From NCBI RefSeq assembly GCF_003024605.1, contig NZ_PYJQ01000005.1, positions 1 through 64,000 on the forward strand: DNA of 64,000 nucleotides, in the 5' to 3' direction. The notes beneath the pieces are model-generated. The model worked only from the letters and a program-made list of their open reading frames with translations. It was not told where the DNA came from and did no database searches. Position numbers and translations under genes: made by a program. This document shows, piece by piece, positions 36,638 through 47,101 of the stretch; positions within the stretch are counted from its first letter, which is position 1, and every line of letters starts with the position of its first letter. This DNA is from Rhizobium sp. JAB6. GTDB taxonomy: Bacteria > Pseudomonadota > Alphaproteobacteria > Rhizobiales > Rhizobiaceae.

Positions 36638-39600
36638 ATGCTTGCAACCAGTGTATCGCTAGACGACAAATATACCGCAGAGGAAGGCCGCGTCTTCATG
36701 ACCGGCCTGCAGACGCTGGTGCGCCTGCCCATGACGCAGATGCGGCGCGACCGCGCTGCCGGCCTCAATACGGCAGCCTTCATATCGGGTTATCGCGGAT
36801 CGCCGCTCGGTGGCTACGATCAGCAGCTCCTGAAAGCCAAGACTTACCTTGACGCATATGACGTCACCTTCCAGCCCGGGATCAACGAGGATCTAGCCGC
36901 AACGGCCGTTTGGGGCTCGCAACAGGTCGGTCTTTCCCCCGGCGCCCGCAAGGATGGCGTACTCGGCATCTGGTATGGCAAGGGTCCCGGCGTCGACCGC
37001 TCCGGCGATGTGCTGAAGCACGCCAACGCGGCTGGAACCTCCAAATATGGCGGCGTCCTGTGTATTGCCGGCGACGACCATTCCGCCAAATCCTCGACCA
37101 TGCCGCATCAGACCGACCATGATTTCATGTCGGCCGTCATCCCGGTCATCTATCCCTCGTCCATCCATGAATTTCTCGAATACGGTCTGCTCGGCATCGC
37201 CATGTCGCGCTATTCCGGCTGCTGGGTCGGCATGAAGTTCATCGCCGACACCATCGAAACGACGGCGGCCGTCGATCTCTCCGGCGAGAAGCGCCAATTC
37301 GTCCTGCCGACCGATTTCGAGATGCCGCCCGGCGGCCTCAATCTGCGCTGGCCCGATCCGCCGCTGGTCCAGGATGATCGTCTGCAGACCTACAAGGCCT
37401 ATGCCGCCATCGCCTTTGCCCGTGCCAATCGCGTCGACGAAATTACGCACGATGTGCCGAACGCCCGCCTTGGTATAATCTCGTCCGGCAAGGCCTATGA
37501 GGATGTGCTGCAGGCGCTGCGCGAGCTCGAGATCGGGCCGAAGGAAATGGCGGCGATCGGCTTGCGTATCTTGAAGGTGCGTATGCCCTGGCCGCTCGAG
37601 CCCGAGGCCGTACGGCATTTCTCCGAAGGGCTGGACGAGGTTCTCGTCATAGAGGAGCGGCGCGAGATCATCGAAAACCAGATCAAGCAGCAGCTCTTCA
37701 ACTGGCGCGCCGATGTCCGTCCGCGTATCGTCGGCAAGTTCGACGAGCACGACAAGCCCTATCTCAGTCTCTCGGCGGCTTTGACTGTAGGCGCCGTTGC
37801 CAGAGCGATTGCGGGACGTATCGTCAAGCTCGATCTCGATCAGGGCCTGCATGACCGCATCGCCGCGAAGCTTGCCTATCTGGCCGAGCGTGGCCAGATC
37901 AGCCGCAGCCATGTCGCGCCGCTGAACCGCACGCCCTTCTTCTGCTCCGGCTGTCCGCACAATACGTCCACCCGCGTTCCCGAAGGAAGCCGCGCCATTG
38001 CCGGCATCGGCTGCCACTATATGGTCACCTGGATGGACCGCAACACCGAGACCTTTACCCAGATGGGCGGCGAAGGCGTGCCGTGGACTGCGATTGCCCG
38101 CTATACCGACGAAAAGCATATGTTCGTCAATCTCGGCGACGGCACCTATTTCCACTCCGGCATTCTCGCCATCCGCCAGTCCGTCGCCTCCAGGGTCAAC
38201 GTCACCTACAAGCTGCTCTATAACGATGCCGTCGCCATGACCGGCGGCCAGCCGATCGACGGCTACCTGACGCCGCAGCTGGTGACGAAGCAGCTGCACG
38301 ACGAGGGCGTCAAGCCGATCTATTTGCTCTCGGACAATCCCGATACCTATCGCGCTTCCGATCTGGCGCCCGGCGTCAAGGTTCTGCATCGCGACCATAT
38401 CGATCAGGTGATGCTGACGCTGCGCGAGACGGAAGGCTGCTCGGCGATCGTCTATGTTCAGACGTGCGCGGCCGAGAAGCGCCGTCGCCGCAGCCGCGGG
38501 CTGATGGAAGATCCGGCCAAGCGGGTCTTCATCAATCCGGCCGTCTGCGAGGGCTGCGGCGATTGTTCCGTGCAATCCAACTGCATCTCCGTCGAGCCGC
38601 TCGAAACGGAGTTCGGCCGCAAGCGCCAGATCAACCAGTCGAGCTGCAACAAGGATTTCTCCTGTGTCAAAGGCTTCTGCCCGTCCTTCGTCACCGTTCA
38701 TGGCGGCAAGCGCCGCAAGCGCAAAGCGCTTGATCATGCCGATGTCTATGTGCCGATGCCCGAAATCCCCATCATCGGCGATCGGCCGTGGAATATCGCG
38801 ATTGCCGGCGTCGGCGGTACGGGCATCCTGACGATCGGCGCGATCCTCGGCATGGCCGCGCATCTCGACGGCAAGGTGCCGATGATCCTGGACATGGCCG
38901 GTCTGGCCCAGAAGGGCGGCGCGGTCATGAGCCATCTACGCATCGGCCACAATCAGGCCGACGTCACCTCCTCGCGCATCGTCAACGGCGGCGCGGATCT
39001 GCTGTTTGCAGCGGACGAGGTGGTGGGCGCCTCCAAGGATGCGATCACGCTCTGCTCGCCGACGCGGACGACGGCCATCGTCAATACCGGGCTCATGCCG
39101 GTCGCCGACTTCGTGCGCAACCGCGATTTCGATTTCAAGACCGGTTCGATCCAGCACACCATCGCCAGAACCGTCAGCGACAAGTCTGTTTTCCTCGATT
39201 TCGGCTATGTCGCGACGGAGGTGACCGGCGATGCCATGTCGACCAATATCCTGCTGACAGGTTTTGCCTGGCAGCGCGGCCTGCTGCCGCTGTCGCTGGA
39301 GGCGATCGAAAAGGCGATCGAGCTTAACGGCGTCGCGGTCAAGGCCAGCCTTTCCGCCTTCCAGTGGGGACGGCTTCTGGCGCACGATCCGCAAGCGGTG
39401 CATGCTATGATGGCGGAACCCCGGATGGGCAAGACCCTGGCGGAGATGAGCTTCGAGGAACTCATCAAGCACCGTAAGGCGCATCTTACCGCCTATCAGA
39501 ATGCTGCGCTTGCCGAACGCTACGTCGCCTTCGTGGCGCACGCCAATGCGCTTGCCGCGAAAGAGCGGCTTTCGGAGAAGGTGCCTTTTGCCGTTGCCGT

Positions 39601-40120
39601 CACCTATGCACGCGTTCTGGCCTATAAGGATGAATACGAAGTCGCGCGTCTTCTGACCGATCCCGCCTTCGAAGCGCATCTGCGCGAGGAGATGGAGGGA
39701 GATTTCAAGCTGGCCCTCAATCTCGCGCCGCCCATCCTTGGCGGCAAGGATCCGAACGGCCGGCCGAAAAAGCGTGAGTTTGGCGCGTGGATCCTGCCGT
39801 TGCTGCGCGTCCTTGCACCGATGAAGCGCCTGCGCGGTACGCCCTTCGATCCCTTCGGCTATATGGCGGAACGCCGGCTGGAGCGGCGCCTGATTGCCGA
39901 TTATGAAAGAATTGCCGAGCGGGTTCTTGCCGGTTTGCGCCATGACAACGAGGCTGAGGCCCTTGCCATCCTCGCGCTGTTTGATGAGATAAGAGGCTTC
40001 GGACCGGTCAAGGAGGAGGCCGCCCGCAAGATCATGGTGAGAATTGCTGACAAGCTGAAAGCCTATGAGGCGCCTGTGGAGACGCAGGGCAAGCAGCCCA
40101 TGCCCGCCGACGCGGCATGA
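36638..40120 (+). CDS. fused indolepyruvate:ferredoxin oxidoreductase
   Basis: This 1160-residue protein oxidatively decarboxylates 2-oxo acids to acyl-CoA with ferredoxin as acceptor. It unites the IorA-type part (pyrimidine-binding domain about 1-400; TPP domain about 430-640 with GDGTYFHSG), a cysteine-rich [4Fe-4S] region (CEGCGDC, SCNKDFSCVKGFC) and the IorB-type gamma domain (IAGVGGTGILTIGAILG onward). An extra CSGCPHN motif is present in the TPP domain. Archaeal counterparts act on aryl pyruvates. Position before leucine genes suggests branched-chain 2-oxo acids are possible substrates, but that is inferred. Confidence 0.93.
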   Translation: MLATSVSLDDKYTAEEGRVFMTGLQTLVRLPMTQMRRDRAAGLNTAAFISGYRGSPLGGYDQQLLKAKTYLDAYDVTFQPGINEDLAATAVWGSQQVGLSPGARKDGVLGIWYGKGPGVDRSGDVLKHANAAGTSKYGGVLCIAGDDHSAKSSTMPHQTDHDFMSAVIPVIYPSSIHEFLEYGLLGIAMSRYSGCWVGMKFIADTIETTAAVDLSGEKRQFVLPTDFEMPPGGLNLRWPDPPLVQDDRLQTYKAYAAIAFARANRVDEITHDVPNARLGIISSGKAYEDVLQALRELEIGPKEMAAIGLRILKVRMPWPLEPEAVRHFSEGLDEVLVIEERREIIENQIKQQLFNWRADVRPRIVGKFDEHDKPYLSLSAALTVGAVARAIAGRIVKLDLDQGLHDRIAAKLAYLAERGQISRSHVAPLNRTPFFCSGCPHNTSTRVPEGSRAIAGIGCHYMVTWMDRNTETFTQMGGEGVPWTAIARYTDEKHMFVNLGDGTYFHSGILAIRQSVASRVNVTYKLLYNDAVAMTGGQPIDGYLTPQLVTKQLHDEGVKPIYLLSDNPDTYRASDLAPGVKVLHRDHIDQVMLTLRETEGCSAIVYVQTCAAEKRRRRSRGLMEDPAKRVFINPAVCEGCGDCSVQSNCISVEPLETEFGRKRQINQSSCNKDFSCVKGFCPSFVTVHGGKRRKRKALDHADVYVPMPEIPIIGDRPWNIAIAGVGGTGILTIGAILGMAAHLDGKVPMILDMAGLAQKGGAVMSHLRIGHNQADVTSSRIVNGGADLLFAADEVVGASKDAITLCSPTRTTAIVNTGLMPVADFVRNRDFDFKTGSIQHTIARTVSDKSVFLDFGYVATEVTGDAMSTNILLTGFAWQRGLLPLSLEAIEKAIELNGVAVKASLSAFQWGRLLAHDPQAVHAMMAEPRMGKTLAEMSFEELIKHRKAHLTAYQNAALAERYVAFVAHANALAAKERLSEKVPFAVAVTYARVLAYKDEYEVARLLTDPAFEAHLREEMEGDFKLALNLAPPILGGKDPNGRPKKREFGAWILPLLRVLAPMKRLRGTPFDPFGYMAERRLERRLIADYERIAERVLAGLRHDNEAEALAILALFDEIRGFGPVKEEAARKIMVRIADKLKAYEAPVETQGKQPMPADAA

Positions 40121-40206
40121 CGGCTGCGGCCGAAACTTGAAGCGGGCATAAAGAGATATAGGTTCGTAAGAATCGCGCGTTCGGGACTATCGGGAGGAGA
40201 AGCCGG

Positions 40207-41370
40207 ATGTTTGCAGGGGGATTGAACTTCGCGCTGGGGGAGGACATCGACGCATTGCGCGAGCAGGTGCGCCGTTTCGCTGCCAACCGTATCGCACCGT
40301 TTGCCGATGAAATCGACCGCAACAACAATTTTCCGATGCATCTGTGGCGGGAGATGGGTGATCTCGGGCTGCTGGGGATCACGGTCGATGAGGCCTTCGG
40401 CGGCGCGGGCCTCGGCTATCTCGCCCATACGGTGGCGATGGAGGAAATCAGCCGCGCCTCGGCTTCCGTCGGCCTGAGCTACGGCGCCCATTCCAATCTC
40501 TGCGTCAACCAGATCTACCGCAACGGCACGACCGCGCAGAAGGAGCGCTATCTGCCGAAGCTGATATCGGGCGAGCACGTGGGGGCTCTTGCGATGTCGG
40601 AGCCGAGCGCCGGCTCCGATGTCGTCTCCATGAAGCTGCATGCAGAAAAGCGCGGCCGCCATTATGTGCTGAACGGCAGCAAGATGTGGATCACCAACGG
40701 TCCGGATGCCGATGTCCTCGTCGTCTACGCCAAGACCTCGCCGGATGCTGGCCCGCGCGGGATCACAGCCTTCCTCGTCGAGAAAGGCTTCCCCGGCTTC
40801 TCCGTCGGCCAGAAGCTCGACAAGCTCGGCATGCGCGGCTCGAACACCTCGGAACTCATCTTCCTCGACTGCGAGGTACCGGAAGAGAATGTCCTTGGTC
40901 AGGTCGATGGCGGCGTCCGCGTGCTCATGTCGGGTCTCGATTACGAGCGCGTCGTCCTCTCCGGCGGTCCCATCGGCATCATGGCCGCCTGCATGGATGT
41001 GGTGCTGCCCTATATGCATGAGCGGAAGCAATTCGGCCAGTCGATCGGTGAATTCCAGCTGATGCAGGGCAAGCTCGCCGACATGTATGTCACCATGAAT
41101 GCCGCGCGCGCCTATGTCTATGCGGTAGCCGCCGCCTGCGATCGCGGCGAGACGACGCGCAAGGATGCCGCCGGCTGCATTCTCTATTCCGCCGAGAAGG
41201 CGACGGCGCTGGCGCTCGAATGCATCCAGGCGCTCGGCGGCAATGGCTATACCAATGACTATCCCGCCGGACGGCTGCTGCGCGATGCCAAGCTCTATGA
41301 GATCGGTGCCGGCACGTCCGAAATCCGGCGCATGCTGATTGGCCGCGAGCTGTTCGGCGAAACGGCCTGA
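40207..41370 (+). CDS. ivd: isovaleryl-CoA dehydrogenase
   Basis: This 387-residue flavoprotein of the acyl-CoA dehydrogenase family oxidises isovaleryl-CoA to 3-methylcrotonyl-CoA in leucine breakdown. [15 protein letters not shown] and [19 protein letters not shown] are FAD-site motifs. The catalytic base lies in [17 protein letters not shown], the position found in isovaleryl-CoA dehydrogenases. The ribosome binding site is GGGAGGAG. It opens the liu/leucine cluster that runs to 47055. Confidence 0.93.
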   Translation: MFAGGLNFALGEDIDALREQVRRFAANRIAPFADEIDRNNNFPMHLWREMGDLGLLGITVDEAFGGAGLGYLAHTVAMEEISRASASVGLSYGAHSNLCVNQIYRNGTTAQKERYLPKLISGEHVGALAMSEPSAGSDVVSMKLHAEKRGRHYVLNGSKMWITNGPDADVLVVYAKTSPDAGPRGITAFLVEKGFPGFSVGQKLDKLGMRGSNTSELIFLDCEVPEENVLGQVDGGVRVLMSGLDYERVVLSGGPIGIMAACMDVVLPYMHERKQFGQSIGEFQLMQGKLADMYVTMNAARAYVYAVAAACDRGETTRKDAAGCILYSAEKATALALECIQALGGNGYTNDYPAGRLLRDAKLYEIGAGTSEIRRMLIGRELFGETA

Positions 41371-41404
41371 TTTCGAATTCCATTTTGCTGATCGGCGAGG
41401 CCGC

Positions 41405-43012
41405 ATGACTGTTTTGAAGTCAGAGATATCGACGCATTCGGATCGCTTCCGCAACAATCGCGCTGCCATGCTGGAGGCGATCGGTGTTGCCGCGGCTGCA
41501 GCGTCGAGGGCGGCGGAAGGCGGCGGAGCGCAGGCGCGCGAACGGCATGTGAGCCGTGGCAAGATGCTGCCGCGCGATCGTGTCGCCGGCCTGATCGATC
41601 CCGCTACACCGTTTCTGGAAATCGGTGCGACGGCAGCTCATGGACTATATGCCGATGAGGCGCCAGGTGCCGGTCTGATCGCCGGCATCGGCAGGGTCTC
41701 GGGCCGCGATTGCATGATCGTCTGCAACGACGCCACGGTCAAAGGCGGAACCTATTATCCGATCACGGTGAAGAAGCATCTGCGCGCGCAGGAAATCGCC
41801 GCGGAAAACAATCTCCCCTGCATCTATCTTGTCGATTCCGGCGGCGCCAACCTGCCGAACCAGGACGAGGTGTTTCCGGACCGCGATCACTTCGGCCGCA
41901 TCTTCTACAATCAGGCCAATATGTCGGGTGCCGGCATTCCGCAGATCGCCGTTGTCATGGGCTCCTGCACGGCGGGCGGCGCCTATGTGCCGGCCATGTC
42001 CGACGAAACCATCATCGTCGAAAAGCAGGGGACGATCTTTCTTGCCGGTCCGCCGCTGGTCAAGGCGGCGACGGGGGAAGTGGTCTCGGCTGAAGATCTC
42101 GGAGGCGGCGATGTTCATACGCGCCTTTCCGGTGTTGCCGATCATCTGGCGCGCGACGATGCCCATGCGCTTGCGCTCGCCCGGGAGGCGGTCGCCAATC
42201 TCAATCGCCGCAAGCCCGAGAGTGTCGAGCTTCGCACACCGGAAGCGCCGCTTTACGATCCCGAGGATATTCTCGGCATCGTTCCCTCCGACCTGCGCAC
42301 GCCCTATGACGTGCGCGAGGTCATCGCTCGCATGGTGGATGGCTCCCGCCTCGATGAGTTCAAGGCGCGTTATGGCACGACGCTGGTCTGCGGCTTTGCC
42401 CATATCCACGGCATTCCCGTCGGGATCATCGCCAACAACGGCGTTCTCTTCTCGGAGTCGGCGCTGAAAGGCGCGCATTTCGTCGAGCTCTGCTCGCAGC
42501 GCAAGATCCCGCTGGTCTTCCTGCAGAACATCACCGGCTTCATGGTCGGCCGCAAATACGAGACGGAAGGGATCGCCAAGAATGGCGCCAAGCTGGTGAC
42601 GGCTGTGGCCACCACCAAGGTCCCGAAGATCACCATGCTGATCGGCGGCTCCTTCGGCGCCGGCAATTACGGCATGGCCGGCCGCGCCTACTCGCCGCGT
42701 TTCCTTTGGACCTGGCCTAACAGCCGCATCTCGGTCATGGGCGGAGAGCAGGCGGCGGGCGTGCTCGCCACCGTACGTGGCGAGGCCCTGGCGCGTGCCG
42801 GCAAGCCCTGGACGCCGGAAGAAGAAGCCGCCTTCAAGGCGCCGACACTCAAGATGTTCGAAACCCAGAGCCACCCGCTCTATGCCTCCGCCCGCCTTTG
42901 GGATGATGGCATCATCGATCCGCGCAAGAGCCGCGACGTGCTGGCTCTGTCGCTTTCAGCAGCACTCAACGCACCGATCGAAGACACACGCTTCGGTCTG
43001 TTCAGGATGTGA
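41405..43012 (+). CDS. mccB: methylcrotonyl-CoA carboxylase, carboxyltransferase (beta) subunit
   Basis: This 535-residue subunit transfers carboxyl from biotin to 3-methylcrotonyl-CoA. It has the N- and C-terminal crotonase-like carboxyltransferase domains with [33 protein letters not shown] and [20 protein letters not shown]. The residues match the MCC group rather than propionyl-CoA carboxylases. It begins 34 bases after ivd and is followed in 10 bases by a RidA gene. Confidence 0.93.
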   Translation: MTVLKSEISTHSDRFRNNRAAMLEAIGVAAAAASRAAEGGGAQARERHVSRGKMLPRDRVAGLIDPATPFLEIGATAAHGLYADEAPGAGLIAGIGRVSGRDCMIVCNDATVKGGTYYPITVKKHLRAQEIAAENNLPCIYLVDSGGANLPNQDEVFPDRDHFGRIFYNQANMSGAGIPQIAVVMGSCTAGGAYVPAMSDETIIVEKQGTIFLAGPPLVKAATGEVVSAEDLGGGDVHTRLSGVADHLARDDAHALALAREAVANLNRRKPESVELRTPEAPLYDPEDILGIVPSDLRTPYDVREVIARMVDGSRLDEFKARYGTTLVCGFAHIHGIPVGIIANNGVLFSESALKGAHFVELCSQRKIPLVFLQNITGFMVGRKYETEGIAKNGAKLVTAVATTKVPKITMLIGGSFGAGNYGMAGRAYSPRFLWTWPNSRISVMGGEQAAGVLATVRGEALARAGKPWTPEEEAAFKAPTLKMFETQSHPLYASARLWDDGIIDPRKSRDVLALSLSAALNAPIEDTRFGLFRM

Positions 43013-43022
43013 GGAGACGGAG

Positions 43023-43406
43023 ATGAAACGCGATGCCATCAATGCCAAGAATGCGCCGCAACCCCGCGGCGGCTACGCGCAAGCCGTAAAGCTCGAGAAT
43101 TTCGAGCGATTGCTCTTTGTCAGCGGACAAATACCGACCGATGTCGATGATGCCTTGCCGGAGGGTTTTAAGGCGCAGGCTCGCCAGGTCTGGCACAACA
43201 TCGATGCCCAGCTGAAGGCAGCCGGCATGACGAAGGACGATATCGTCAAGGTCACCACCTTTCTTGCGGATCGACATCACACGATCGAGAACCGCGAGAT
43301 CCGCAGCGAATATCTGGGCTCGCTCACGCCCGCCATGACCGTCGTGATTGCCGGCATTTTCGATACGGCCTGGCTGCTCGAAGTCGAAGTCATTGCCGCG
43401 CAATAG
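43023..43406 (+). CDS. RidA (YjgF/YER057c/UK114) family protein
   Basis: This encodes 127 residues. The RidA fold is indicated by LLFVSGQIPTDV, a central AQARQVWHNIDAQLKAAGMTKDDIVKVTTFL and LEVEVIAAQ at the end. Members hydrolyse reactive enamine/imine intermediates made by PLP enzymes. The canonical active-site Arg near residue 105 is replaced in this sequence by a region reading TPAMTVVIAGIF, so it may belong to a non-deaminase subgroup. It is embedded in the leucine cluster between the two MCC subunit genes and has GAGGAGACGGAG upstream. Confidence 0.88.
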   Translation: MKRDAINAKNAPQPRGGYAQAVKLENFERLLFVSGQIPTDVDDALPEGFKAQARQVWHNIDAQLKAAGMTKDDIVKVTTFLADRHHTIENREIRSEYLGSLTPAMTVVIAGIFDTAWLLEVEVIAAQ

Positions 43407-43415
43407 GGTCCGCCG

Positions 43416-45404
43416 ATGTTTTCGAAGATACTGATCGCCAATCGGGGCGAAATCGCCTGCCGGGTTATCCGCACGGCGAAGCGCCTGGGCATCCGCACGG
43501 TCGCCGTCTATTCCGACGCCGACCGGGATGCCCTGCATGTGGCACTCGCCGACGAGGCCGTTCATATCGGCCCGGCGGCGGCGAGCGACAGCTATCTTTC
43601 GAAGGAAAAGATCATTGCCGCGGCTCAGCGCACCCAAGCGGAGGCCATCCATCCCGGTTACGGCTTTCTCTCGGAGAACGCCGATTTCGCCGAGGCGGTC
43701 GAAACCGCGGGTCTCGTCTTCATCGGCCCGTCACCGGCCTCGATCCGGGCCATGGGCCTGAAGGATGCGGCCAAGGCGCTGATGGAACGGGCAGGCGTGC
43801 CCGTCGTCCCCGGCTATCATGGCGATGGGCAGGAGGCCGACTTCCTTGCCGATCAAGCGGCGGCTATCGGCTTTCCCGTTCTCATCAAGGCGCGGGCGGG
43901 CGGCGGCGGCAAGGGCATGCGCCGCGTCGACCGGCCGGAGGATTTCGAGGCTTCGTTGGAGGCTGCAAAGCGCGAGGCGAAATCCGCTTTCGGCGACGAT
44001 GCCGTGCTCATCGAAAAATATCTCGTCAAGCCACGCCATATCGAGATCCAGGTCTGCGGAGACAGCTACGGCAATGCCGTGCATCTTTTCGAGCGCGATT
44101 GCTCGCTGCAGCGCCGGCACCAGAAGGTGATCGAGGAAGCACCGGCCCCGGGCATGACGGAGGAAATGCGCAGCGCCATGGGCGAAGCGGCCGTTCGCGC
44201 CGCCCGCGCCATCGATTATCGTGGCGCCGGCACGGTCGAATTCATCGCCGATGTCTCCGACGGCCTGTCGCCGGAGCGCTTCTTCTTCATGGAAATGAAC
44301 ACACGTCTGCAGGTCGAGCACCCTGTCACCGAAGCGATAACCGGCGTCGATCTGGTGGAATGGCAATTCCGCGTCGCAAGCGGTGAGCCGCTGCCGAAAA
44401 CGCAAGCTGAGCTCGCCATAAATGGCTGGGCCTTCGAAGCGCGCCTCTATGCGGAAGACCCGTCGCGCGGATTCCTGCCGGCAACCGGCACGCTTTCGCA
44501 TTTGCGCTTTCCCCAAGGCGATGTCCGCATCGATTCAGGCGTGTGCGAAGGCGATACCGTCACCTCCCATTACGACCCGCTGATCGCCAAGCTGACGGTG
44601 CATGCGCCGGATCGCGCGGCCGCACTCGCGAAGCTCACACGAGGCCTGGAGCAGACACAGGTTGCCGGAACTGCCACCAACCTCGATTTCCTCATCCGGT
44701 TGAGCCGTCAGCCGGATTTCGCCGTCGGCCATCCGGATACGGGATTGATCGACCGGGACGTGGAGGCGCTGACCTCGGCGCGACAGCCCGACGATGCGGC
44801 TCTTGCTATTGCCGCCATTGTCGAGGCGGGCGGATTTGCCCGGAGCGATGACAGCGATCCCTGGCTCTCGTTCGGCGCCTGGCAGCTTTGGGGGGAGGCG
44901 AGCCGTCCCGTCACGGTGCATTTTGCCGGCGGTCAAAGGCGTGCACGCGTGATCGCAAAGGGGGGCACGCTTTTCGACGTTGCTTTCGATGAGCGCACCA
45001 TTCCCGTCCGTCTCCTCGAAGGGAATGATGTTTCCCGGCGTATCGAGATCGACGGCAGGCAATCTCATGTCGATATCCTCAAGATCTCGTCGGGCGTGAC
45101 TTTGTTCCTCGACGGGCAAACGCATCATTTCCATCGCCTCGATCTTCTCGACGGAGCGGAGGAGGCGACCAGCGGCGGCGACCGCGTGATCGCGCCGATG
45201 CCCGGCCTGGTTAAGATCGTGCGCGTTCGCGAGGGAGACCCGGTGACCAAAGGACAGGCGCTGATCGTCATGGAGGCCATGAAGATGGAGCTGACGCTGA
45301 CGGCCGCGCGCGACGGCGTCGTCGAAAGCCTGCATGTCGGCGTGGGGGATCAGACCAGCGAAAGCGCCGTGCTTCTGTCGCTTCGGCCGGAGGATGCGGC
45401 ATGA
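43416..45404 (+). CDS. mccA: methylcrotonyl-CoA carboxylase, biotin-carrying (alpha) subunit
   Basis: This 662-residue subunit carboxylates its own biotin. It has the biotin carboxylase domain (1-450; KILIANRGEIACRVIRTAK, ATP-grasp loop GGGGKGMR, FMEMNTRLQVEHPVTE), a linker domain and a C-terminal biotinyl domain with the target lysine in EAMKMELTL. With MccB it forms the dodecameric enzyme that makes 3-methylglutaconyl-CoA. The stop overlaps the HMG-CoA lyase start by four bases. Confidence 0.94.
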   Translation: MFSKILIANRGEIACRVIRTAKRLGIRTVAVYSDADRDALHVALADEAVHIGPAAASDSYLSKEKIIAAAQRTQAEAIHPGYGFLSENADFAEAVETAGLVFIGPSPASIRAMGLKDAAKALMERAGVPVVPGYHGDGQEADFLADQAAAIGFPVLIKARAGGGGKGMRRVDRPEDFEASLEAAKREAKSAFGDDAVLIEKYLVKPRHIEIQVCGDSYGNAVHLFERDCSLQRRHQKVIEEAPAPGMTEEMRSAMGEAAVRAARAIDYRGAGTVEFIADVSDGLSPERFFFMEMNTRLQVEHPVTEAITGVDLVEWQFRVASGEPLPKTQAELAINGWAFEARLYAEDPSRGFLPATGTLSHLRFPQGDVRIDSGVCEGDTVTSHYDPLIAKLTVHAPDRAAALAKLTRGLEQTQVAGTATNLDFLIRLSRQPDFAVGHPDTGLIDRDVEALTSARQPDDAALAIAAIVEAGGFARSDDSDPWLSFGAWQLWGEASRPVTVHFAGGQRRARVIAKGGTLFDVAFDERTIPVRLLEGNDVSRRIEIDGRQSHVDILKISSGVTLFLDGQTHHFHRLDLLDGAEEATSGGDRVIAPMPGLVKIVRVREGDPVTKGQALIVMEAMKMELTLTAARDGVVESLHVGVGDQTSESAVLLSLRPEDAA

Positions 45405-46270
45405 TCGACAAACCCTCCGACCACGTCACCATCGTCGAGATGGCGCCGCGCGACGGGCTGCAGAATGAAAAGCAGCCGGTCGATACCGCGCACAAGATCG
45501 AGCTGATAAACCAGCTCTCCGATTGCGGTTTCGAGCGCATAGAGGTTACGAGCTTCGTCAGTCCGAAATGGGTGCCGCAACTGGCCGATGCTGCCGATGT
45601 CATGGCCGGCATAGTGCGGCGTTCGGGCGTTCGTTACGCAGCGCTGGCGCCCAACATGCAGGGCTTCGAGGCCGCCCTTGCAGCCGGCGCCGATGAAGTT
45701 GCGATCTTCGCTTCGGCTTCCGAAACCTTTTCCATGCGCAATATCAATTGCTCGATCGCCGAAAGCATTGAACGCTTCCGGCCGGTTGCCGCGGCCAGCC
45801 GGGATCGCGGTGTCCCGTTGCGCGGCTATGTCAGCTGCGCCGTCGAATGCCCCTATGAGGGAGCGGTGCCGCCGCAGAATGTCGTCAGCGTCGCCTGGCA
45901 GCTGCGTGCGCTTGGTTGCTATGAAATCAGCCTTGGTGACACGATCGGTAAAGGCACACCTGAGGCAATCGATCACATGCTCGCCGCCGTGCTGGCCGAG
46001 CTGCCCGCCATGGTTCTGGCAGGGCATTTTCACGATACGTCGGGACGCGCGCTTGAGAATATTGCCGTCGCCCTGGAGCGCGGCCTGCGCGTCTTCGATG
46101 CTTCCGCCGGCGGTCTTGGCGGTTGCCCCTTTGCCCCCGGTGCGAAGGGCAATGTCGATACGGTGGCGGTCTGCGACTATCTGGAGGCGCGGGGATACGA
46201 AACCGGCCTGGACAAGGACAAGCTCGCGGCCGCTGCCGCCTTCGCTCGCAGCCTCAGGAGTGCCGCATGA
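45401..46270 (+). CDS. hydroxymethylglutaryl-CoA lyase
   Basis: This 289-residue enzyme splits HMG-CoA into acetyl-CoA and acetoacetate, the last step of leucine breakdown. It is a TIM barrel of the HMGL-like family with VEMAPRDGLQNE at the N-terminus and the signature GGLGGCPFAPGAKGN, which contains the catalytic cysteine. It overlaps both neighbours (ATGA with mccA and ATGA with the crotonase gene). Confidence 0.95.
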   Translation: MIDKPSDHVTIVEMAPRDGLQNEKQPVDTAHKIELINQLSDCGFERIEVTSFVSPKWVPQLADAADVMAGIVRRSGVRYAALAPNMQGFEAALAAGADEVAIFASASETFSMRNINCSIAESIERFRPVAAASRDRGVPLRGYVSCAVECPYEGAVPPQNVVSVAWQLRALGCYEISLGDTIGKGTPEAIDHMLAAVLAELPAMVLAGHFHDTSGRALENIAVALERGLRVFDASAGGLGGCPFAPGAKGNVDTVAVCDYLEARGYETGLDKDKLAAAAAFARSLRSAA

Positions 46271-47055
46271 TATCGCAAACGATTCGCATCATCATCGACG
46301 AGCGGGGTGTCGCCTATCTGACGCTGACGCGGGCCGAAAAGCACAATGCCCTGTCGGCCGAGATGATCGATGATCTCACGGCAGCAACACGTGAACTTGC
46401 CCGTGACAAAGCGGTTCGCGTCGTCGTGCTCACCGGTGAGGGTGCCAGCTTCTGCGCCGGCGGCGATCTCGGCTGGATGCGCGCCCAGTTCGACGCCACG
46501 CGGGAAGGGCGTATGGTGGAAGCGCGGAGGCTTGCCACGCTGTTCAAGGCGCTGAACGAGCTGCCCAAGCCGCTGATTGCCCGCGTTCACGGCAATGCCT
46601 TCGGCGGGGGCATCGGCATCCTTAGCGTCTGCGATATGGTGATCGCGGCGTCGACCGCCCGTTTCGGTCTGACGGAGGTGCGTCTCGGTATCATCCCCGC
46701 CACGATCAGCCCCTATGTCATCGCGCGCATCGGCGAGACGAATGCGCGCCCGCTCTTCCTCTCCGGCAAAATCGTCGATGCCTGGCAGGCGCATGCCGCA
46801 AGTCTTCTGTCGCGGGTCGTCGCGGAGGAGGCGCTGGATGAAGCCGTGGAGGCGGAAGTCCGCCATTTCCTGGCAGCATCGCCGCAGGCAGCCGCCCGCG
46901 CCAAGGCCTTGGCGCGCTCCGTCGGCAGGCCGATCACCGACAGCATGATCGATCATGTCGTCGAGCAACTGGCGGATGCCTGGGAGACCGAGGAGGCGAG
47001 GGAGGGCATTACCGCCTTCTTCGAAAAGCGGCAGCCGAACTGGCGAACGGTTTAA
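46267..47055 (+). CDS. enoyl-CoA hydratase/isomerase family protein, probably methylglutaconyl-CoA hydratase
   Basis: This 262-residue crotonase fits the missing step of the pathway, hydration of 3-methylglutaconyl-CoA to HMG-CoA. The oxyanion-hole motifs GASFCAGGDLGWMR and VHGNAFGGGIGILSVCD are present, as is the acidic residue in TEVRLGIIPATISPYV. The start at 46267 overlaps the lyase stop by four bases. It is the last gene of the cluster. The assignment by context is stronger than by sequence alone. Confidence 0.9.
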   Translation: MISQTIRIIIDERGVAYLTLTRAEKHNALSAEMIDDLTAATRELARDKAVRVVVLTGEGASFCAGGDLGWMRAQFDATREGRMVEARRLATLFKALNELPKPLIARVHGNAFGGGIGILSVCDMVIAASTARFGLTEVRLGIIPATISPYVIARIGETNARPLFLSGKIVDAWQAHAASLLSRVVAEEALDEAVEAEVRHFLAASPQAAARAKALARSVGRPITDSMIDHVVEQLADAWETEEAREGITAFFEKRQPNWRTV

Positions 47056-47101
47056 AGCGCATACCCGTTATCGCAAAATCGCTGCACACTCGCGGCGTGC
47101 G

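Noticed and set aside
36893..38935. A 680-codon minus-strand frame within the indolepyruvate oxidoreductase gene
   Set aside because: It mirrors codon positions of the sense gene, lacks domains and has no promoter or terminator.
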